A DNA stretch of 64,000 nt from Caulobacter sp. UNC279MFTsu5.1 (lineage in GTDB: Bacteria > Pseudomonadota > Alphaproteobacteria > Caulobacterales > Caulobacteraceae). Shown here one piece after another: positions 1 through 8,078 of the stretch. Below the pieces are notes generated by a model. That model was given only the letters and a program-made list of their open reading frames with translations. It searched no databases and was not told where the DNA came from. The DNA is taken from the NCBI RefSeq assembly GCF_900114015.1, contig NZ_FORN01000003.1, forward strand, positions 124,001 through 188,000, given 5' to 3'. Made by a program: the position numbers and the translations under genes. Position 1 is the stretch's first letter. Each line of letters starts with the position of its first letter.

Positions 1-102
1 CTGCCCGCCGAGCGGGTCGAGACGGCCGAGGCGTTCGATGCGGCGATGGCGCGGGCGATGAGGGAGCCGGGGCCGCGGTTCATCGAGGCGGCGATGCGGT
101 AG
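1..102 (+). CDS. C-terminal fragment of a thiamine-diphosphate-dependent enzyme (acetolactate synthase-like)
   Basis: The window opens inside a gene. The frame reads LPAERVETAEAFDAAMARAM and ends ...EPGPRFIEAAMR before a TAG stop. This pattern (V.TAEEF..A...A...PGP.LIEA) is typical of the extreme C terminus of the pyruvate-binding ThDP enzyme superfamily, such as acetolactate synthase-like proteins and benzoylformate decarboxylase. Only 33 residues are present, so neither the substrate nor the exact subfamily can be read. A palindromic repeat follows the stop. Confidence 0.55.
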   Translation: MPAERVETAEAFDAAMARAMREPGPRFIEAAMR

Positions 103-110
103 GGAGGGCC

Positions 111-249
111 GGACGCCCCCTCCGTCGGGCTTCGCCCGCCACCTCCCCCGTTGCACGGGGGAGGAAAAGGTCAGCGCCGATTTCTCCTCACCCGCATCGC
201 GGGGGAGGTGGCGCGCTGCGGATACGCAGCGTGACGGAGGGGGCGTCCC
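111..249. repeat. Long palindromic intergenic repeat, family B
   Basis: The outer arms GACGCCCCCTCCGTC and its reverse complement GACGGAGGGGGCGTC enclose inner arms of the CACCTCCCCC / GGGGGAGGTGGC type. Related copies lie near 4122, 41968, 57552 and 59064. The element sits between a forward stop and a reverse stop, so it could also act as a bidirectional transcription barrier. Confidence 0.7.
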
Positions 250-260
250 GCCGCGCCTGC

Positions 261-1607
261 CTAGCCCGGCAACCGCAACACCGCCCGCAGCCCTCCCATC
301 GGCGAGCGCTGCAGCGTCAGCTCGCCGCCCAGGCCCCGGGCCATGTCCCGCGCGATGGCCAGGCCCAGGCCGACGCCCTTCTCGTTCTGGTTCCGCGACT
401 CGTCCAAGCGGTTGAACGGGCGGAAGGCCTCCTCGTGGCGGTCCTCGGGAATGCCGGGGCCGTCGTCATCGACGAAGATCCACACCCCGCCGGCCGGGGC
501 GGCGGTGGACGAGACCCGCACGGTCTCGCCATGGGCGGCGGCGTTGTCGATCAGGTTGGCCAGGGCCCGCTTGAAGGCCTGGGGCCGCAGGATCGCCGTC
601 AGGTCGTCGCCGATCGACAGCTCGACCCTGGCCCCTGCCCGCTGGGCGCCCTCGCAGACGCCCTCGATCAGCGGCCGCAGCAGCACCTCGCGAGCCTCCT
701 CGCCGCCCTCGCCGCGCGCGAAGGCCAGGTACTCGTCGATCATATGCTCCATTTCGGAGAGATCGCGCGCCATGGCCTCCAGCTGCGGGCTGGGTTCGGC
801 CAGGGCGATCTCCAGCTTCAGTCGGGTCAGCGGCGTGCGCAGGTCGTGGCTGACGCTGGCCAGCAGGGCGGTGCGCTGCTCGATATGGCGCTGGATGCGG
901 GCCTTCATGGCCAGGAAGGCCTGGGCCGCCATGCGCACCTCGCGCGCGCCATGCGGCTTGAAGGCGGCCTGATCGATGCCGCGCCCGAAGGCGTCGGCGG
1001 CGTCGGCCAGCCGCTCGATGGCCCGCACCTGGTTGCGGATGAACAGGATGGCAACCGCCGTCAGCAGCAGGGTCGCCACCACCATCCACAGGATGAAGAT
1101 GTGGCCTTGGGTGGCGAAGGCCCGGTCGCGCGGGGCGATGATCCGCAGCACCCCTTCCTTGACCTGCACGCGGATGTCGACGTGGCCGGGATAGCGGGTG
1201 GTGTCGAACCAGAACGGGTCGTCCAGCCGGTCCTCGAGCGCCGTGCGCAGCGAGCGGTCCAGCGAGGCGAACAGCGACGGCCGCTGGCCGGTCGGCAGCT
1301 TGCGGCCCTTCTGCAGGGCGATCGACAGCGACATCGACTCCTCGGCCCGCTCGGCCATCTTGTCCAGCGCCTGGGGCGAGGGATCGTCCTTGTAGGTCTG
1401 CACCGCCCAGGCGACGTCGCCCGCCAGGCCCTCGGACAGGCGGCTGGTGACGGTCTCCCAGTGAGCGTCGAAGAACGCCCAGGTGACGGCGATCTGCATC
1501 ACCGCCACCGGCAGGACGATGATCAGCAGGCTGCGGCCGAACAGCGATGTCGGCAGCCACCGCTTGATCTGGCGGGGGATGTAGAGCCGGGTGCGGAGGC
1601 GGAACAT
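261..1607 (-). CDS. EnvZ-type sensor histidine kinase
   Basis: Inner-membrane sensor kinase of 448 aa. A first transmembrane helix lies at about residues 25-47, then a periplasmic domain of roughly 120 residues, a second helix at about 170-191 and a HAMP linker. The dimerisation/phosphoacceptor box is SVSHDLRTPLTRLKLE with His254. The ATPase N box is LANLIDNAAAHGE, followed by DDDGPGIP and GVGLGLAIARD. This architecture matches OmpR-partner kinases. The gene follows the response-regulator gene at 1841-2542 in the same direction, separated by a 233-bp gap holding a palindromic repeat, so it is probably the cognate kinase. The periplasmic ligand cannot be read. Confidence 0.9.
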   Translation of the reverse strand: MFRLRTRLYIPRQIKRWLPTSLFGRSLLIIVLPVAVMQIAVTWAFFDAHWETVTSRLSEGLAGDVAWAVQTYKDDPSPQALDKMAERAEESMSLSIALQKGRKLPTGQRPSLFASLDRSLRTALEDRLDDPFWFDTTRYPGHVDIRVQVKEGVLRIIAPRDRAFATQGHIFILWMVVATLLLTAVAILFIRNQVRAIERLADAADAFGRGIDQAAFKPHGAREVRMAAQAFLAMKARIQRHIEQRTALLASVSHDLRTPLTRLKLEIALAEPSPQLEAMARDLSEMEHMIDEYLAFARGEGGEEAREVLLRPLIEGVCEGAQRAGARVELSIGDDLTAILRPQAFKRALANLIDNAAAHGETVRVSSTAAPAGGVWIFVDDDGPGIPEDRHEEAFRPFNRLDESRNQNEKGVGLGLAIARDMARGLGGELTLQRSPMGGLRAVLRLPG

Positions 1608-1641
1608 CTAGGGCCTCCCTCCACGAACCACCAATTTATCG

Positions 1642-1777
1642 ACCGTCATCCCGGGCCTTGTGCCCGGGATCCCTCTATCCGCCGCAGGTGTGGTGGGGGC
1701 GGTTCGCCGGCGAACCGCTTGCGCTTCACGTGGAAGCTGAACAAGGGGGGGCGGGCACAAGGTCCAGGATGACGGTT
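1642..1777. repeat. Palindromic intergenic repeat, family C
   Basis: Contains GTCATCCCGGGCCTTGTGCC, itself a hairpin with arms ATCCCGGGC and GCCCGGGAT, and ends with a matching CCAGGATGACGG about 100 bp later. It sits between the response regulator and the kinase, where it may reduce read-through. Confidence 0.6.
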
Positions 1778-1840
1778 GGAATGAAGGGGCGGGCCCTCGA
1801 TCGCCGAGACGCCGAATGGGCCTTAGAAAACGAGCCACCA

Positions 1841-2542
1841 TCAATCCGGCGCCAGCCGATAGCCGATCCCGCGCACCGTCTGCAGGTACCGCGGGTTCTT
1901 CGGGTCGGGCTCGATCTTGCGGCGCAGGCGGGTGACCTGGACGTCGACGGCGCGGCCGGTGGCGTCGACGGTGTCGCGGGCCAGCTCCAGGCGATCGACC
2001 GGGGCGTGGGCCGCCCGGGCCAGGCGGCGCAGCAGGGCGACCTCGGCCTCGGTCAGGCGGATCGGCTCGCCGTTGCGGGTCAGCTCGCCGCGCTCGGGCT
2101 CGAAGGCGCAGGCCCCCAGGCTCAGCGCGCGGGGACCGGACGGCTTGGGCGCGGAGCGGCGCAGGATCGATTCGATGCGCAGCAGCAGCTCGCGCGGCTC
2201 GAACGGCTTGGCCAGGTAGTCGTCGGCCCCGTGGGTCAGGCCCTCGATCCGGTCGCGGGTCTGGTCGCGGGCGGTCAGCATCAGGATCGGCGTCTGGCCG
2301 GCCTCGCCGCCCCGGGCCCGCAGCCGCTTGGTGAACGAAAAGCCGTCCTCGCCCGGCATCATCACGTCCAGCACCAGCAGGTCGAAGTCCATCGCCCCGG
2401 TCAGCCGGTCGGCGTGGGCGGCGTCGGCCGCGGCGCTGACTCGGAAACCGGCGCGGGTCAGGAACTCCTTGAGCAGGGTGCGGATGCGGTCGTCGTCGTC
2501 GACGACCAGCAGGTGGCGCTCGCCGCGTTCTTCAGGGGTCAT
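1841..2542 (-). CDS. OmpR/PhoB-family response regulator (PetR-like)
   Basis: DNA-binding response regulator of 233 aa. The receiver has acidic residues at VVDDDD, phosphoacceptor Asp59 in LLVLDVMMPGEDG, Thr90 and Lys112 (YLAKPFEP). A winged-helix output domain runs from about 135 to 230 and ends PRYLQTVRGIGYRLAPD. The start ATG at 2542 overlaps the stop of the upstream MarR-family gene in an ATGA, which excludes longer upstream starts. A MarR gene directly before an OmpR-type regulator resembles the petP-petR pair of Rhodobacter. That parallel is an inference from gene order. Confidence 0.9.
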   Translation of the reverse strand: MTPEERGERHLLVVDDDDRIRTLLKEFLTRAGFRVSAAADAAHADRLTGAMDFDLLVLDVMMPGEDGFSFTKRLRARGGEAGQTPILMLTARDQTRDRIEGLTHGADDYLAKPFEPRELLLRIESILRRSAPKPSGPRALSLGACAFEPERGELTRNGEPIRLTEAEVALLRRLARAAHAPVDRLELARDTVDATGRAVDVQVTRLRRKIEPDPKNPRYLQTVRGIGYRLAPD

Positions 2543-3081
2543 AGCCCGTCCCGACGATTGAGGCCGACGCCTTGGCGCGGTCCGGCCAGGGCCGCCAGGA
2601 TCCGGCGCGTCCCCGCCACCCCGTCCAGGCCGCCGGTGCGATAGGCGCGGCCCAGCAGGGTGCGCAGGCGCTCGGCAACCCGGTATTCGAAGGCGATCCC
2701 CTCGGGGGTCAGCTCGGCCGGCCGGCGGCGGGCGTCCAGGTCGCCGGCCGCCTTCCGGGCCAGGTTCAGCCGCTGCAGATCCGCCAGGGTCTTGCTGGCC
2801 GCCTGCTTGGACAGGCTGGTCAGCTTGGACAGGTCCTGGACTCCGATGCCAGGGCGGCGGCGCAGCAGGAAGGCGGCGCGCCAGTGCGAGCGGCCCAGGC
2901 CCGGCCCTTCGCCCTCCAGCGCCGCGTCGACCGCCGCCCACAGGCCCGCCTCGGCCAGCAGCAGCAGCTCCAGTCCGCCGTCCAGCTGCTCTTCGCCCAG
3001 GATCAGGCGCGGGTCGGTCGAGCCGCCGGACATGCCCCCGGTCGGGCCGGCGGGCGGTCCCGAGGAAAGCGGCCCGGCCAT
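2539..3081 (-). CDS. MarR-family transcriptional regulator (PetP-like)
   Basis: A 180-aa winged-helix protein. The recognisable core is SHWRAAFLLRRRPGIGVQDL, then SLSKQAASKTLADLQRLNL (helix-turn-helix), then a wing with DARRRPAELTPEG, the MarR signature D.R...V.LT..G. The N terminus is Gly/Pro-rich and probably disordered. The gene is translationally coupled to the response regulator through a 4-nt overlap, so the two are one operon with the kinase probably last. It is divergent from ilvE across an 80-bp gap (3082-3161) that must hold both promoters. Confidence 0.85.
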   Translation of the reverse strand: MAGPLSSGPPAGPTGGMSGGSTDPRLILGEEQLDGGLELLLLAEAGLWAAVDAALEGEGPGLGRSHWRAAFLLRRRPGIGVQDLSKLTSLSKQAASKTLADLQRLNLARKAAGDLDARRRPAELTPEGIAFEYRVAERLRTLLGRAYRTGGLDGVAGTRRILAALAGPRQGVGLNRRDGL

Positions 3082-3161
3082 CAGCTTGCGTCCATTTTAT
3101 TTGACCTTCCGCGGCTCGGAGCGTCTAAGAACCGGGTTCCAAATAAGGAGGTCTTGGACCG

Positions 3162-4049
3162 ATGTCTCTCGTTCCCTTCGATGATCGCGATGGTTGGATC
3201 TGGCTGGACGGCCAGTTCGTCGCCTGGCGGGACGCGAAGGTGCACGTACTGACGCATGGCCTGCACTACGCCTCGTCGGTGTTCGAGGGCGAGCGGATGT
3301 ATGGCGGCGAGATCTTCAAGCTGACCGAGCATACCGAGCGCCTGTTCAAATCGGCCGAAATCCTCGATTTCAAGATCCCCTACACGGTGGAGCAGATCGA
3401 CGAGGCGTGCAAGCAAACGGCGGCCAAGAACGGCCTGACCGACTGCTATGTCCGGCCCATCGCCTGGCGCGGCAGCGAGATGATCGGCGTCTCGGCCCAG
3501 CAGACCAAGATCCACGTGGCCATCGCCGTGTGGGAATGGCCCAGCTATTTCGACCCGGCGACCAAGGCCAAGGGCATCCGCCTGACCTGGGCCAAGTACG
3601 ACCGCCCGGCCCCGAACACGATTCCAACCGCCGCCAAGGCCGCCGGTCTCTACATGATCTGCACCATCTCCAAGCACGCCGCCGAGAAGGACGGCTACGC
3701 CGACGCGATGATGGTCGACTATCGGGGCTACATCGCCGAGGCGACCGGCGCCAACGTGTTCTTCGTCAAGGACGGGGTGCTGCACACCCCGACCCCGGAC
3801 TGCATCCTGAACGGCATCACCCGCCAGACGGTGATCCAGATCGCCAAGGCGCGCGGCGTCCAGGTGGTCGAGCGCCATATCGAAAAGCGCGAGCTGGCCG
3901 ACTTCACCGAGTGTTTCATCGTCGGCACCGCCGCCGAGGTCACCCCGGTGTCGGAGATCGGCGAGTTCCGGTTCACGCCGGGCGCGCTGTCGCTGTCGCT
4001 GATGGACGAATATGCGCGCCTGGTGCGGCGGGAGCTGGTGGCGGCCTAA
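3162..4049 (+). CDS. ilvE: Branched-chain amino-acid aminotransferase
   Basis: PLP enzyme (fold type IV) that transfers the amino group between glutamate and the keto acids of leucine, isoleucine and valine. At 295 aa it has normal length. The PLP lysine is Lys159 in PNTIPTAAKAAGLYM. Other family marks are HGLHYASSVFEGER near the N terminus, YVRPIAWRG, and the phosphate-binding C-terminal part with EATGANVFFV and GTAAEVTPV. The start is fixed by a strong AAGGAG at 3145-3150. An intrinsic terminator follows 25 bp after the stop, so ilvE is probably monocistronic. Confidence 0.95.
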   Translation: MSLVPFDDRDGWIWLDGQFVAWRDAKVHVLTHGLHYASSVFEGERMYGGEIFKLTEHTERLFKSAEILDFKIPYTVEQIDEACKQTAAKNGLTDCYVRPIAWRGSEMIGVSAQQTKIHVAIAVWEWPSYFDPATKAKGIRLTWAKYDRPAPNTIPTAAKAAGLYMICTISKHAAEKDGYADAMMVDYRGYIAEATGANVFFVKDGVLHTPTPDCILNGITRQTVIQIAKARGVQVVERHIEKRELADFTECFIVGTAAEVTPVSEIGEFRFTPGALSLSLMDEYARLVRRELVAA

Positions 4050-4074
4050 GGCCGCCGCGCGCTTTGAATTGAAG

Positions 4075-4107
4075 ATCCCGGAGGGCTTCGGCGCTCCGGG
4101 ATTTTTT
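4075..4107 (+). terminator. Rho-independent terminator of ilvE
   Basis: A 9-bp perfect stem ATCCCGGAG / CTCCGGGAT encloses a GGCTTCGGCG loop and is followed by a run of T (TTTTTT, broken only by the last stem bases). It lies 25 bp after the ilvE stop. Confidence 0.9.
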
Positions 4108-4121
4108 GTGTTCGGCGGGTG

Positions 4122-4197
4122 GCCCCCTCCGGCCCTCTGGCCACCTCCCCCGGATGCTCCCCCTCTGGAGGAGCCGTCGCGGAGCGACTGAGGGGGT
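4122..4197. repeat. Palindromic intergenic repeat, family B
   Basis: Reads GCCCCCTCCGGCCCTCTGG ... GGAGCGACTGAGGGGGTCAC. It is the same family as the element at 111-249 and lies between the convergent ilvE and TPR genes. Confidence 0.6.
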
Positions 4198-5183
4198 CAC
4201 CCCGCCACCTTCGCCTCCAGCTCCGCCAGCCGCTCCCGGGTCGACGCCAGGTCGGCCCCGAACCGGGCCGGGTCGGCCGCCGCCAGCCGGGCCGCCACGT
4301 CGTAGCTCTCGCGGTAGAGATCCAGGGCCCGCATGCGGTGGCCGCGGTCCTCGCGCAGGTCGGCCAGGCGTTCCAGCGACACCGACAGGGCCCGGCGGGC
4401 GTTCGGGTCGGCGTCTTCGCCGTGCGAGCGGCGCAGGGCCAGGGCCTCCTCGAAGGCGGCCAGGGCGTCGTTCAGGCGGCCTTCCAGCTCGGCCACGTCG
4501 CCCACTCCCGACAGGGCGCCGGCCAGCAGGTCGTCGGCGGCGGGACCCGGCGAGGCGGCGCGCAGGTCGCGGGCGTGGCCGACCGCCTCCTCATAGGCCT
4601 CGGCGGCGTCGTCCAGCCGGCCCTGGCCGCGGGCGAAGTCGCCCAGGTCGAGGCGCGACAGGGCCTTCTCGCGATCGTCGTCCGCCAGGCGCAACAGGCG
4701 GTTCAGGGTCCGGGCCGCCTCGGACCAGGCCTCCTGGCGGCTCAGCGCCGCCAGCTGGGCGCGGAGGGCGTCGAAGGTTTCGGTCGTGGCAGGCTCGGGC
4801 GCCGGCTCGGATGTGAGCGCCACGGCCGGCGTCGGCTTTGGCTCGGGCTCGGGCTCGGCCGCCGCCGGTTCGCCGACGGGCGCGACCGGCTCCGGCGCGG
4901 GCTCGACGGCCAGGATCGGCGCGGCGGCCGCGACCGGCGGCGGCTCCAGGTCCGCCGGCGCCGGCCTCCCGCGCGCCTTGCGCTTGGGGCGCGGGGTCAG
5001 GGCGGCGACGAGCAGCACGGCCCCCGTGATCGCCGCCGCCCAGCCCACGAACGGACGGTGCGGCTCGAAAGGTCCAAGATCGAGGTTTTGCGCCCAGCCC
5101 CCCAGCACGCCCAAACCCGCGATGACGTACCCCGATGTCGCCAGGATCGTCCCCAGGACGACCCCCACGAGCCGAGCCATCAT
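4197..5183 (-). CDS. Membrane-anchored TPR-repeat protein
   Basis: A 328-aa protein of unknown role. Two hydrophobic helices lie at about residues 5-27 and 45-63, followed by a basic PRPKRKARGR stretch. A long Pro/Glu/Ala-rich linker (about 70-135) leads to a C-terminal helical region (about 140-325) with repeated TPR-like patterns such as ARGQGRLDDAAEAYEEAV, AELEGRLNDALAAFEEALAL and HRMRALDLYRESY. These resemble the degenerate TPRs of DUF-type scaffold proteins. The topology suggests a membrane anchor with a soluble protein-interaction domain. No enzyme motif is visible. It is transcribed alone, convergent with ilvE. Confidence 0.7.
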   Translation of the reverse strand: MMARLVGVVLGTILATSGYVIAGLGVLGGWAQNLDLGPFEPHRPFVGWAAAITGAVLLVAALTPRPKRKARGRPAPADLEPPPVAAAAPILAVEPAPEPVAPVGEPAAAEPEPEPKPTPAVALTSEPAPEPATTETFDALRAQLAALSRQEAWSEAARTLNRLLRLADDDREKALSRLDLGDFARGQGRLDDAAEAYEEAVGHARDLRAASPGPAADDLLAGALSGVGDVAELEGRLNDALAAFEEALALRRSHGEDADPNARRALSVSLERLADLREDRGHRMRALDLYRESYDVAARLAAADPARFGADLASTRERLAELEAKVAG

Positions 5184-5352
5184 GTCGCCCCCTCCATGAC
5201 CGCGTTCGTAAGGAGCGGCACGTCACTGCAACGGCCGTCTCGCGTCGAGCCGTGACAACCGCCAGGGGAAGGCGCAGCGCGAAGCGACGCCATAACGGGC
5301 GCCGCGTGGGCCGGGCGCCCGCGAAACGGCCATGCGGCGGGGAGCAGAGACG

Positions 5353-5769
5353 TCAGATCAGCCAGGATTGCGGCCGGGGATAGGCCTCGCCCTTCAGCAG
5401 ATAGACCAGGCCCAGGATGCAGCGGACCGCGCAGAAGACCCCGATCGCCCCCATGATCGCCCCGCCGACGGCCATGATCGGAAAGCCGATCAGCAGCACC
5501 GCCAGGGCCAGGCCGACCAGGAACAGCGCCAGGCCGATCAGGAACCACCAGATCGACAGCCAGAAGGTGCGGATCGCGAAGGTGTAGTGGCTGGCGTTGA
5601 TCGGCCCGGCCGCCTCGCGGTTGAGGTAGGCGACGATCAGCCCGACCAGGAAGGTCAGGCCGTTGGTGAAGCCCAGCAGGTACAGGGCGTAGACCACGAT
5701 CGGCAGGACCTTGTCCTCCTCGGCGTGGCCCGAGGGCGGGATTGAAGCGGCTGGGGCGGCGTCGCTCAT
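5353..5769 (-). CDS. Small DUF4870-like integral membrane protein (copy 1)
   Basis: A 138-aa protein with about three hydrophobic helices (ALYLLGFTNGLTFLVGLIVAYL, FWLSIWWFLIGLALFLVGLALAVL, then a Gly-rich IMGAIGVF segment). It ends RCILGLVYLLKGEAYPRPQSWLI. The conserved pattern SHY.F.IRTFW and the ending RCI.G...L.KG..YP.P..W is shared with its upstream neighbour, so the two are tandem paralogues. Its ATG overlaps the stop of the upstream gene in a TGATG, indicating translational coupling. Function is unknown. Confidence 0.75.
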   Translation of the reverse strand: MSDAAPAASIPPSGHAEEDKVLPIVVYALYLLGFTNGLTFLVGLIVAYLNREAAGPINASHYTFAIRTFWLSIWWFLIGLALFLVGLALAVLLIGFPIMAVGGAIMGAIGVFCAVRCILGLVYLLKGEAYPRPQSWLI

Positions 5770-6149
5770 CAGATCATCCAGTTGCGCGGCGTGGGATAGG
5801 GCTGGCCCTTCAACAGCCAGGACAGGCCAAGGATGCATCGCACCGCCATCCAGATGCCGACAGCGGGCAGGATCACGAAGCCGATCCCCACCGGCAGCAG
5901 CACGCAACCGATCACGGCGAACAGCAGCGACAGCCAGAAGGTGCGAATCTGGAAGACGTAGTGGCTCTGGATCCACTCCGGCGCGGCGGCCTTGCTGGCG
6001 TAGGCCAGGATCACCCCGACCACGGCCGTCAGGCCGTTGAACAGCCCGATCAGGTAGAGGCCGTAGACGACCATGGGCATGGTCTTGTCGTCCTGCAAGG
6101 CGGGCGGGACGGCGGGATCGCCAGTGGGATTGGGGGCGGGGTCGCTCAT
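5769..6149 (-). CDS. Small DUF4870-like integral membrane protein (copy 2)
   Basis: A 126-aa paralogue of the next gene downstream, with YGLYLIGLFNGLTAVVGVILAY, IQSHYVFQIRTFWLSLLFAV and the C-terminal RCILGLSWLLKGQPYPTPRNW. The start was placed at MSDPAPNP because both paralogues begin MSD followed by a short acidic/Pro-rich cytoplasmic tail. The pair could form a hetero-oligomer in the membrane, but that is inference. Confidence 0.75.
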   Translation of the reverse strand: MSDPAPNPTGDPAVPPALQDDKTMPMVVYGLYLIGLFNGLTAVVGVILAYASKAAAPEWIQSHYVFQIRTFWLSLLFAVIGCVLLPVGIGFVILPAVGIWMAVRCILGLSWLLKGQPYPTPRNWMI

Positions 6150-6237
6150 GGAACGATGGTCGCCAATATCGCGGGGGAACGCAAATGAAGGTCGCGTAAG
6201 GTCGGCGCTTCCCTCTCCGCTTGCGGAAGAAGGAGCG

Positions 6238-6816
6238 CTAGCCGCCCGGCAGTAAATCCTCCGGCAAGGCATGCGGATCCAGCCCCTGGCCTCGCCCCAG
6301 CCAGGGCAGGGCCGCGGCCAGCAGGATCAGCAGGAAGGCCATGCGGGCGGCGATTGCGATCGCCATGCCGGCCATGTGGGGGGTGAAGGCCAGCAGCAGC
6401 ATCACCACCGTGCCGAAGGCCAGCAGGCCCATCACCCAGGTCAGGCCCTCGCGGGCGGCCATCACCCCGGCCACCTCGAACCGCGCCCGGGGCGCGAGGT
6501 CAGCCGCCACCGCCGCCACGGCGCGGGCGAACAGCGAGAAGCTGGCCAGCCGGTCGTCGAACCGGCCGGGGCCGACATAGCTCTGGGCGGTCAGGATCGT
6601 CTTGCGGCGGCCGAAGGCCAGGGTCAGCACCCGGCGGCGCCCGCCCGTGCGCGGCCGGGCCAGGCGAAAGGCGGTCAGGGCGGCCAGCGGGAAGCGCTGC
6701 TCGCGCCGGCCCCGACGCTCGACCAGCTCCGCGCCCTCCAGCGTCCAGACCGTCTCGGGCTGGAAGGGGGAGAGGCGGGCGCTGTGCCCCAATGCATTTT
6801 TGGGGCGCGCGCTCAT
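6238..6816 (-). CDS. Hypothetical membrane protein
   Basis: About 192 aa, not recognised. The N-terminal half (to about 110) is soluble and Arg-rich and looks like a small beta domain (VWTLEGAELVERRGRREQRF, RRRVLTLAFGRRKTI). The second half has two hydrophobic helices (WVMGLLAFGTVVMLLLAFTP, MAIAIAARMAFLLILLAAALPWL). The start codon overlaps the folB stop, so the gene is the last member of an SDR-folB-orf unit. Confidence 0.65.
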   Translation of the reverse strand: MSARPKNALGHSARLSPFQPETVWTLEGAELVERRGRREQRFPLAALTAFRLARPRTGGRRRVLTLAFGRRKTILTAQSYVGPGRFDDRLASFSLFARAVAAVAADLAPRARFEVAGVMAAREGLTWVMGLLAFGTVVMLLLAFTPHMAGMAIAIAARMAFLLILLAAALPWLGRGQGLDPHALPEDLLPGG

Positions 6817-7229
6817 CACCCCCGGACGGCGGTGATTTCCACTCCGGCGGCGGCGGCGTGGGGGGCCAGGGCCAGGGGCTTTTCGACCCGCACCCGGGCG
6901 CGGGTCACGCGGCCGTCGGCGAAGCTGGCCTGGGCCAGGCGCTCGGCGAAGGTCTCGACCAGGTCGATATGGCCCTCGGCGGCGATGGCCTGGGCGGCCT
7001 GCAGGATGGTCTCGTAATTGACCGTGTCGCCCAGGTCCTCGCAGTGGCTGGCGGCGACGTCCAGCTCGACGTCGATGACCAGGGGCTGCTGGCGGCCGTG
7101 CTCGTGGTCGTAGACCCCGATCCAGGCGTCGACCTTCAGGCCGCGCACGAACACCTTGGTGACGATCACCCGAGCCGGTGTTGGCCGGGGCGCGTCGTTC
7201 GGAGCATTGGTCAGGGGTTGGGCGGCCAC
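6816..7229 (-). CDS. folB: Dihydroneopterin aldolase
   Basis: Folate biosynthesis enzyme that cleaves 7,8-dihydroneopterin to 6-hydroxymethyl-dihydropterin and glycolaldehyde. At 137 aa it has the usual length. Family marks are VFVRGLKVDAWIGVYDHE, the substrate-pocket pattern DTVNYETILQAA, the catalytic-region HIDLVETFAERLA, and VRVEKPLALA. The start is GTG. It lies 8 bp after the SDR gene and overlaps the following membrane gene. The SDR's pteridine-reductase signature strengthens the folate assignment. Confidence 0.92.
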   Translation of the reverse strand: MAAQPLTNAPNDAPRPTPARVIVTKVFVRGLKVDAWIGVYDHEHGRQQPLVIDVELDVAASHCEDLGDTVNYETILQAAQAIAAEGHIDLVETFAERLAQASFADGRVTRARVRVEKPLALAPHAAAAGVEITAVRG

Positions 7230-7237
7230 GGCGACTC

Positions 7238-7990
7238 TCAGGAACCGATGATGTCCGGCGTGCGCCAGCCCAGATGCTGACCCGCGTCGACCGCGATCAT
7301 CTGGCCCGTGACCGCCGTGGCGTCAATGAGGTAGCGCAGGGCGCCGGCAATGTCGTCGGGCGAAACGGCCCGTTCCAGCGGCGTGCCGGCGGCCTCGCGC
7401 TCGAACTCGCCGGGCGCCTGGTGCGCCGAGGCCAGGGTCGGACCGGGGCCGATGGCGTTCACGCGGATGCGCGGCGCCAGGTCCTGGGCCATCGTCCGGG
7501 TGACCCACCACAGGCCGGCCTTGGACAGGCTGTAGCTGAAGAACTGCGGGTTGGGCCGCAGCACGCGCTGGTCGATGATGTTGACGATCTGCCCTTCCGC
7601 GTCGGCCGGCAGGGCGGCGGCGAGGGCCTGGGCCAGCACGACCGGGGCCCGCAGGTTGGCCTCCAGATGGGTGTCCCAGCTCTGGCGGGTGAGGGTGGCC
7701 AGGCGGTCGTCCTCGAAGGTCGAGGCGCTGTTGACCAGCAGGGTGACGGGACCCAGGGCCTGGGCGGCGCGGCCGATCAGGGCGGCGGTCTGGCCCTCGT
7801 CCGTCAGCTCGGCGTCGAGAACGGCGGCCCGGCGGCCCAGGGCCGCGATTTCGTCGGCCACGGCCCGGGCCTCGCCGCGGCCCGTGCGGTAGTGGACGGC
7901 GACGTCGAACCCGGCCCGCGCGGCTTCGAGCGCCAGGGCTCGGCCGATACGGCGGCCGGCGCCGGTGACCAGGGCCGCGCCGCGCGTCAT
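7238..7990 (-). CDS. SDR-family oxidoreductase, pteridine-reductase-like
   Basis: A 250-aa NADPH-type short-chain reductase. The nucleotide loop reads TGAGRRIG. An Arg replaces the middle Gly of the usual TGxxxGxG, which is the TGxxxRxG signature of pteridine reductases (PTR1/FolM). Downstream are LLVNSASTFEDD, and Tyr and Lys of the catalytic YSLSK, followed by IRVNAIGPGPTL. FolM-type enzymes reduce dihydrobiopterin, dihydromonapterin or dihydrofolate. The location 8 bp upstream of folB supports a folate/pterin role. The exact substrate is not readable. Confidence 0.85.
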   Translation of the reverse strand: MTRGAALVTGAGRRIGRALALEAARAGFDVAVHYRTGRGEARAVADEIAALGRRAAVLDAELTDEGQTAALIGRAAQALGPVTLLVNSASTFEDDRLATLTRQSWDTHLEANLRAPVVLAQALAAALPADAEGQIVNIIDQRVLRPNPQFFSYSLSKAGLWWVTRTMAQDLAPRIRVNAIGPGPTLASAHQAPGEFEREAAGTPLERAVSPDDIAGALRYLIDATAVTGQMIAVDAGQHLGWRTPDIIGS

Positions 7991-7997
7991 GGCGGTC

Positions 7998-8078
7998 TTA
8001 GTCGAAACGGCCGAACTCGAACTTGTTGAGGCCGAGGATGACCACCAGGAAGATGGCGATGACGCCGATCGCGACCAT
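7998..8078 (-). CDS. 26-aa single-span membrane peptide
   Basis: A short frame encoding MVAIGVIAIFLVVILGLNKF plus EFGRFD, almost entirely one transmembrane helix with a charged tail. It ends 8 bp before the SDR gene in the same direction. The frame stays open upstream (TFHSDNGSKL...), so a slightly longer product from a non-standard start is possible. The evidence is the hydrophobic composition and the tight spacing; the ribosome-binding site is weak. Confidence 0.45.
   Translation of the reverse strand: MVAIGVIAIFLVVILGLNKFEFGRFD

Noticed and set aside
111-249. CRISPR array
   Set aside because: The repeats here and elsewhere are single palindromic elements between genes, without regular spacers or cas genes.
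231-1772. Long open frame on the plus strand opposite the first histidine kinase
   Set aside because: It has Arg/Gln/Gly-rich composition, no domain, and mirrors the kinase gene on the other strand. Such frames are routine in 70% GC DNA.
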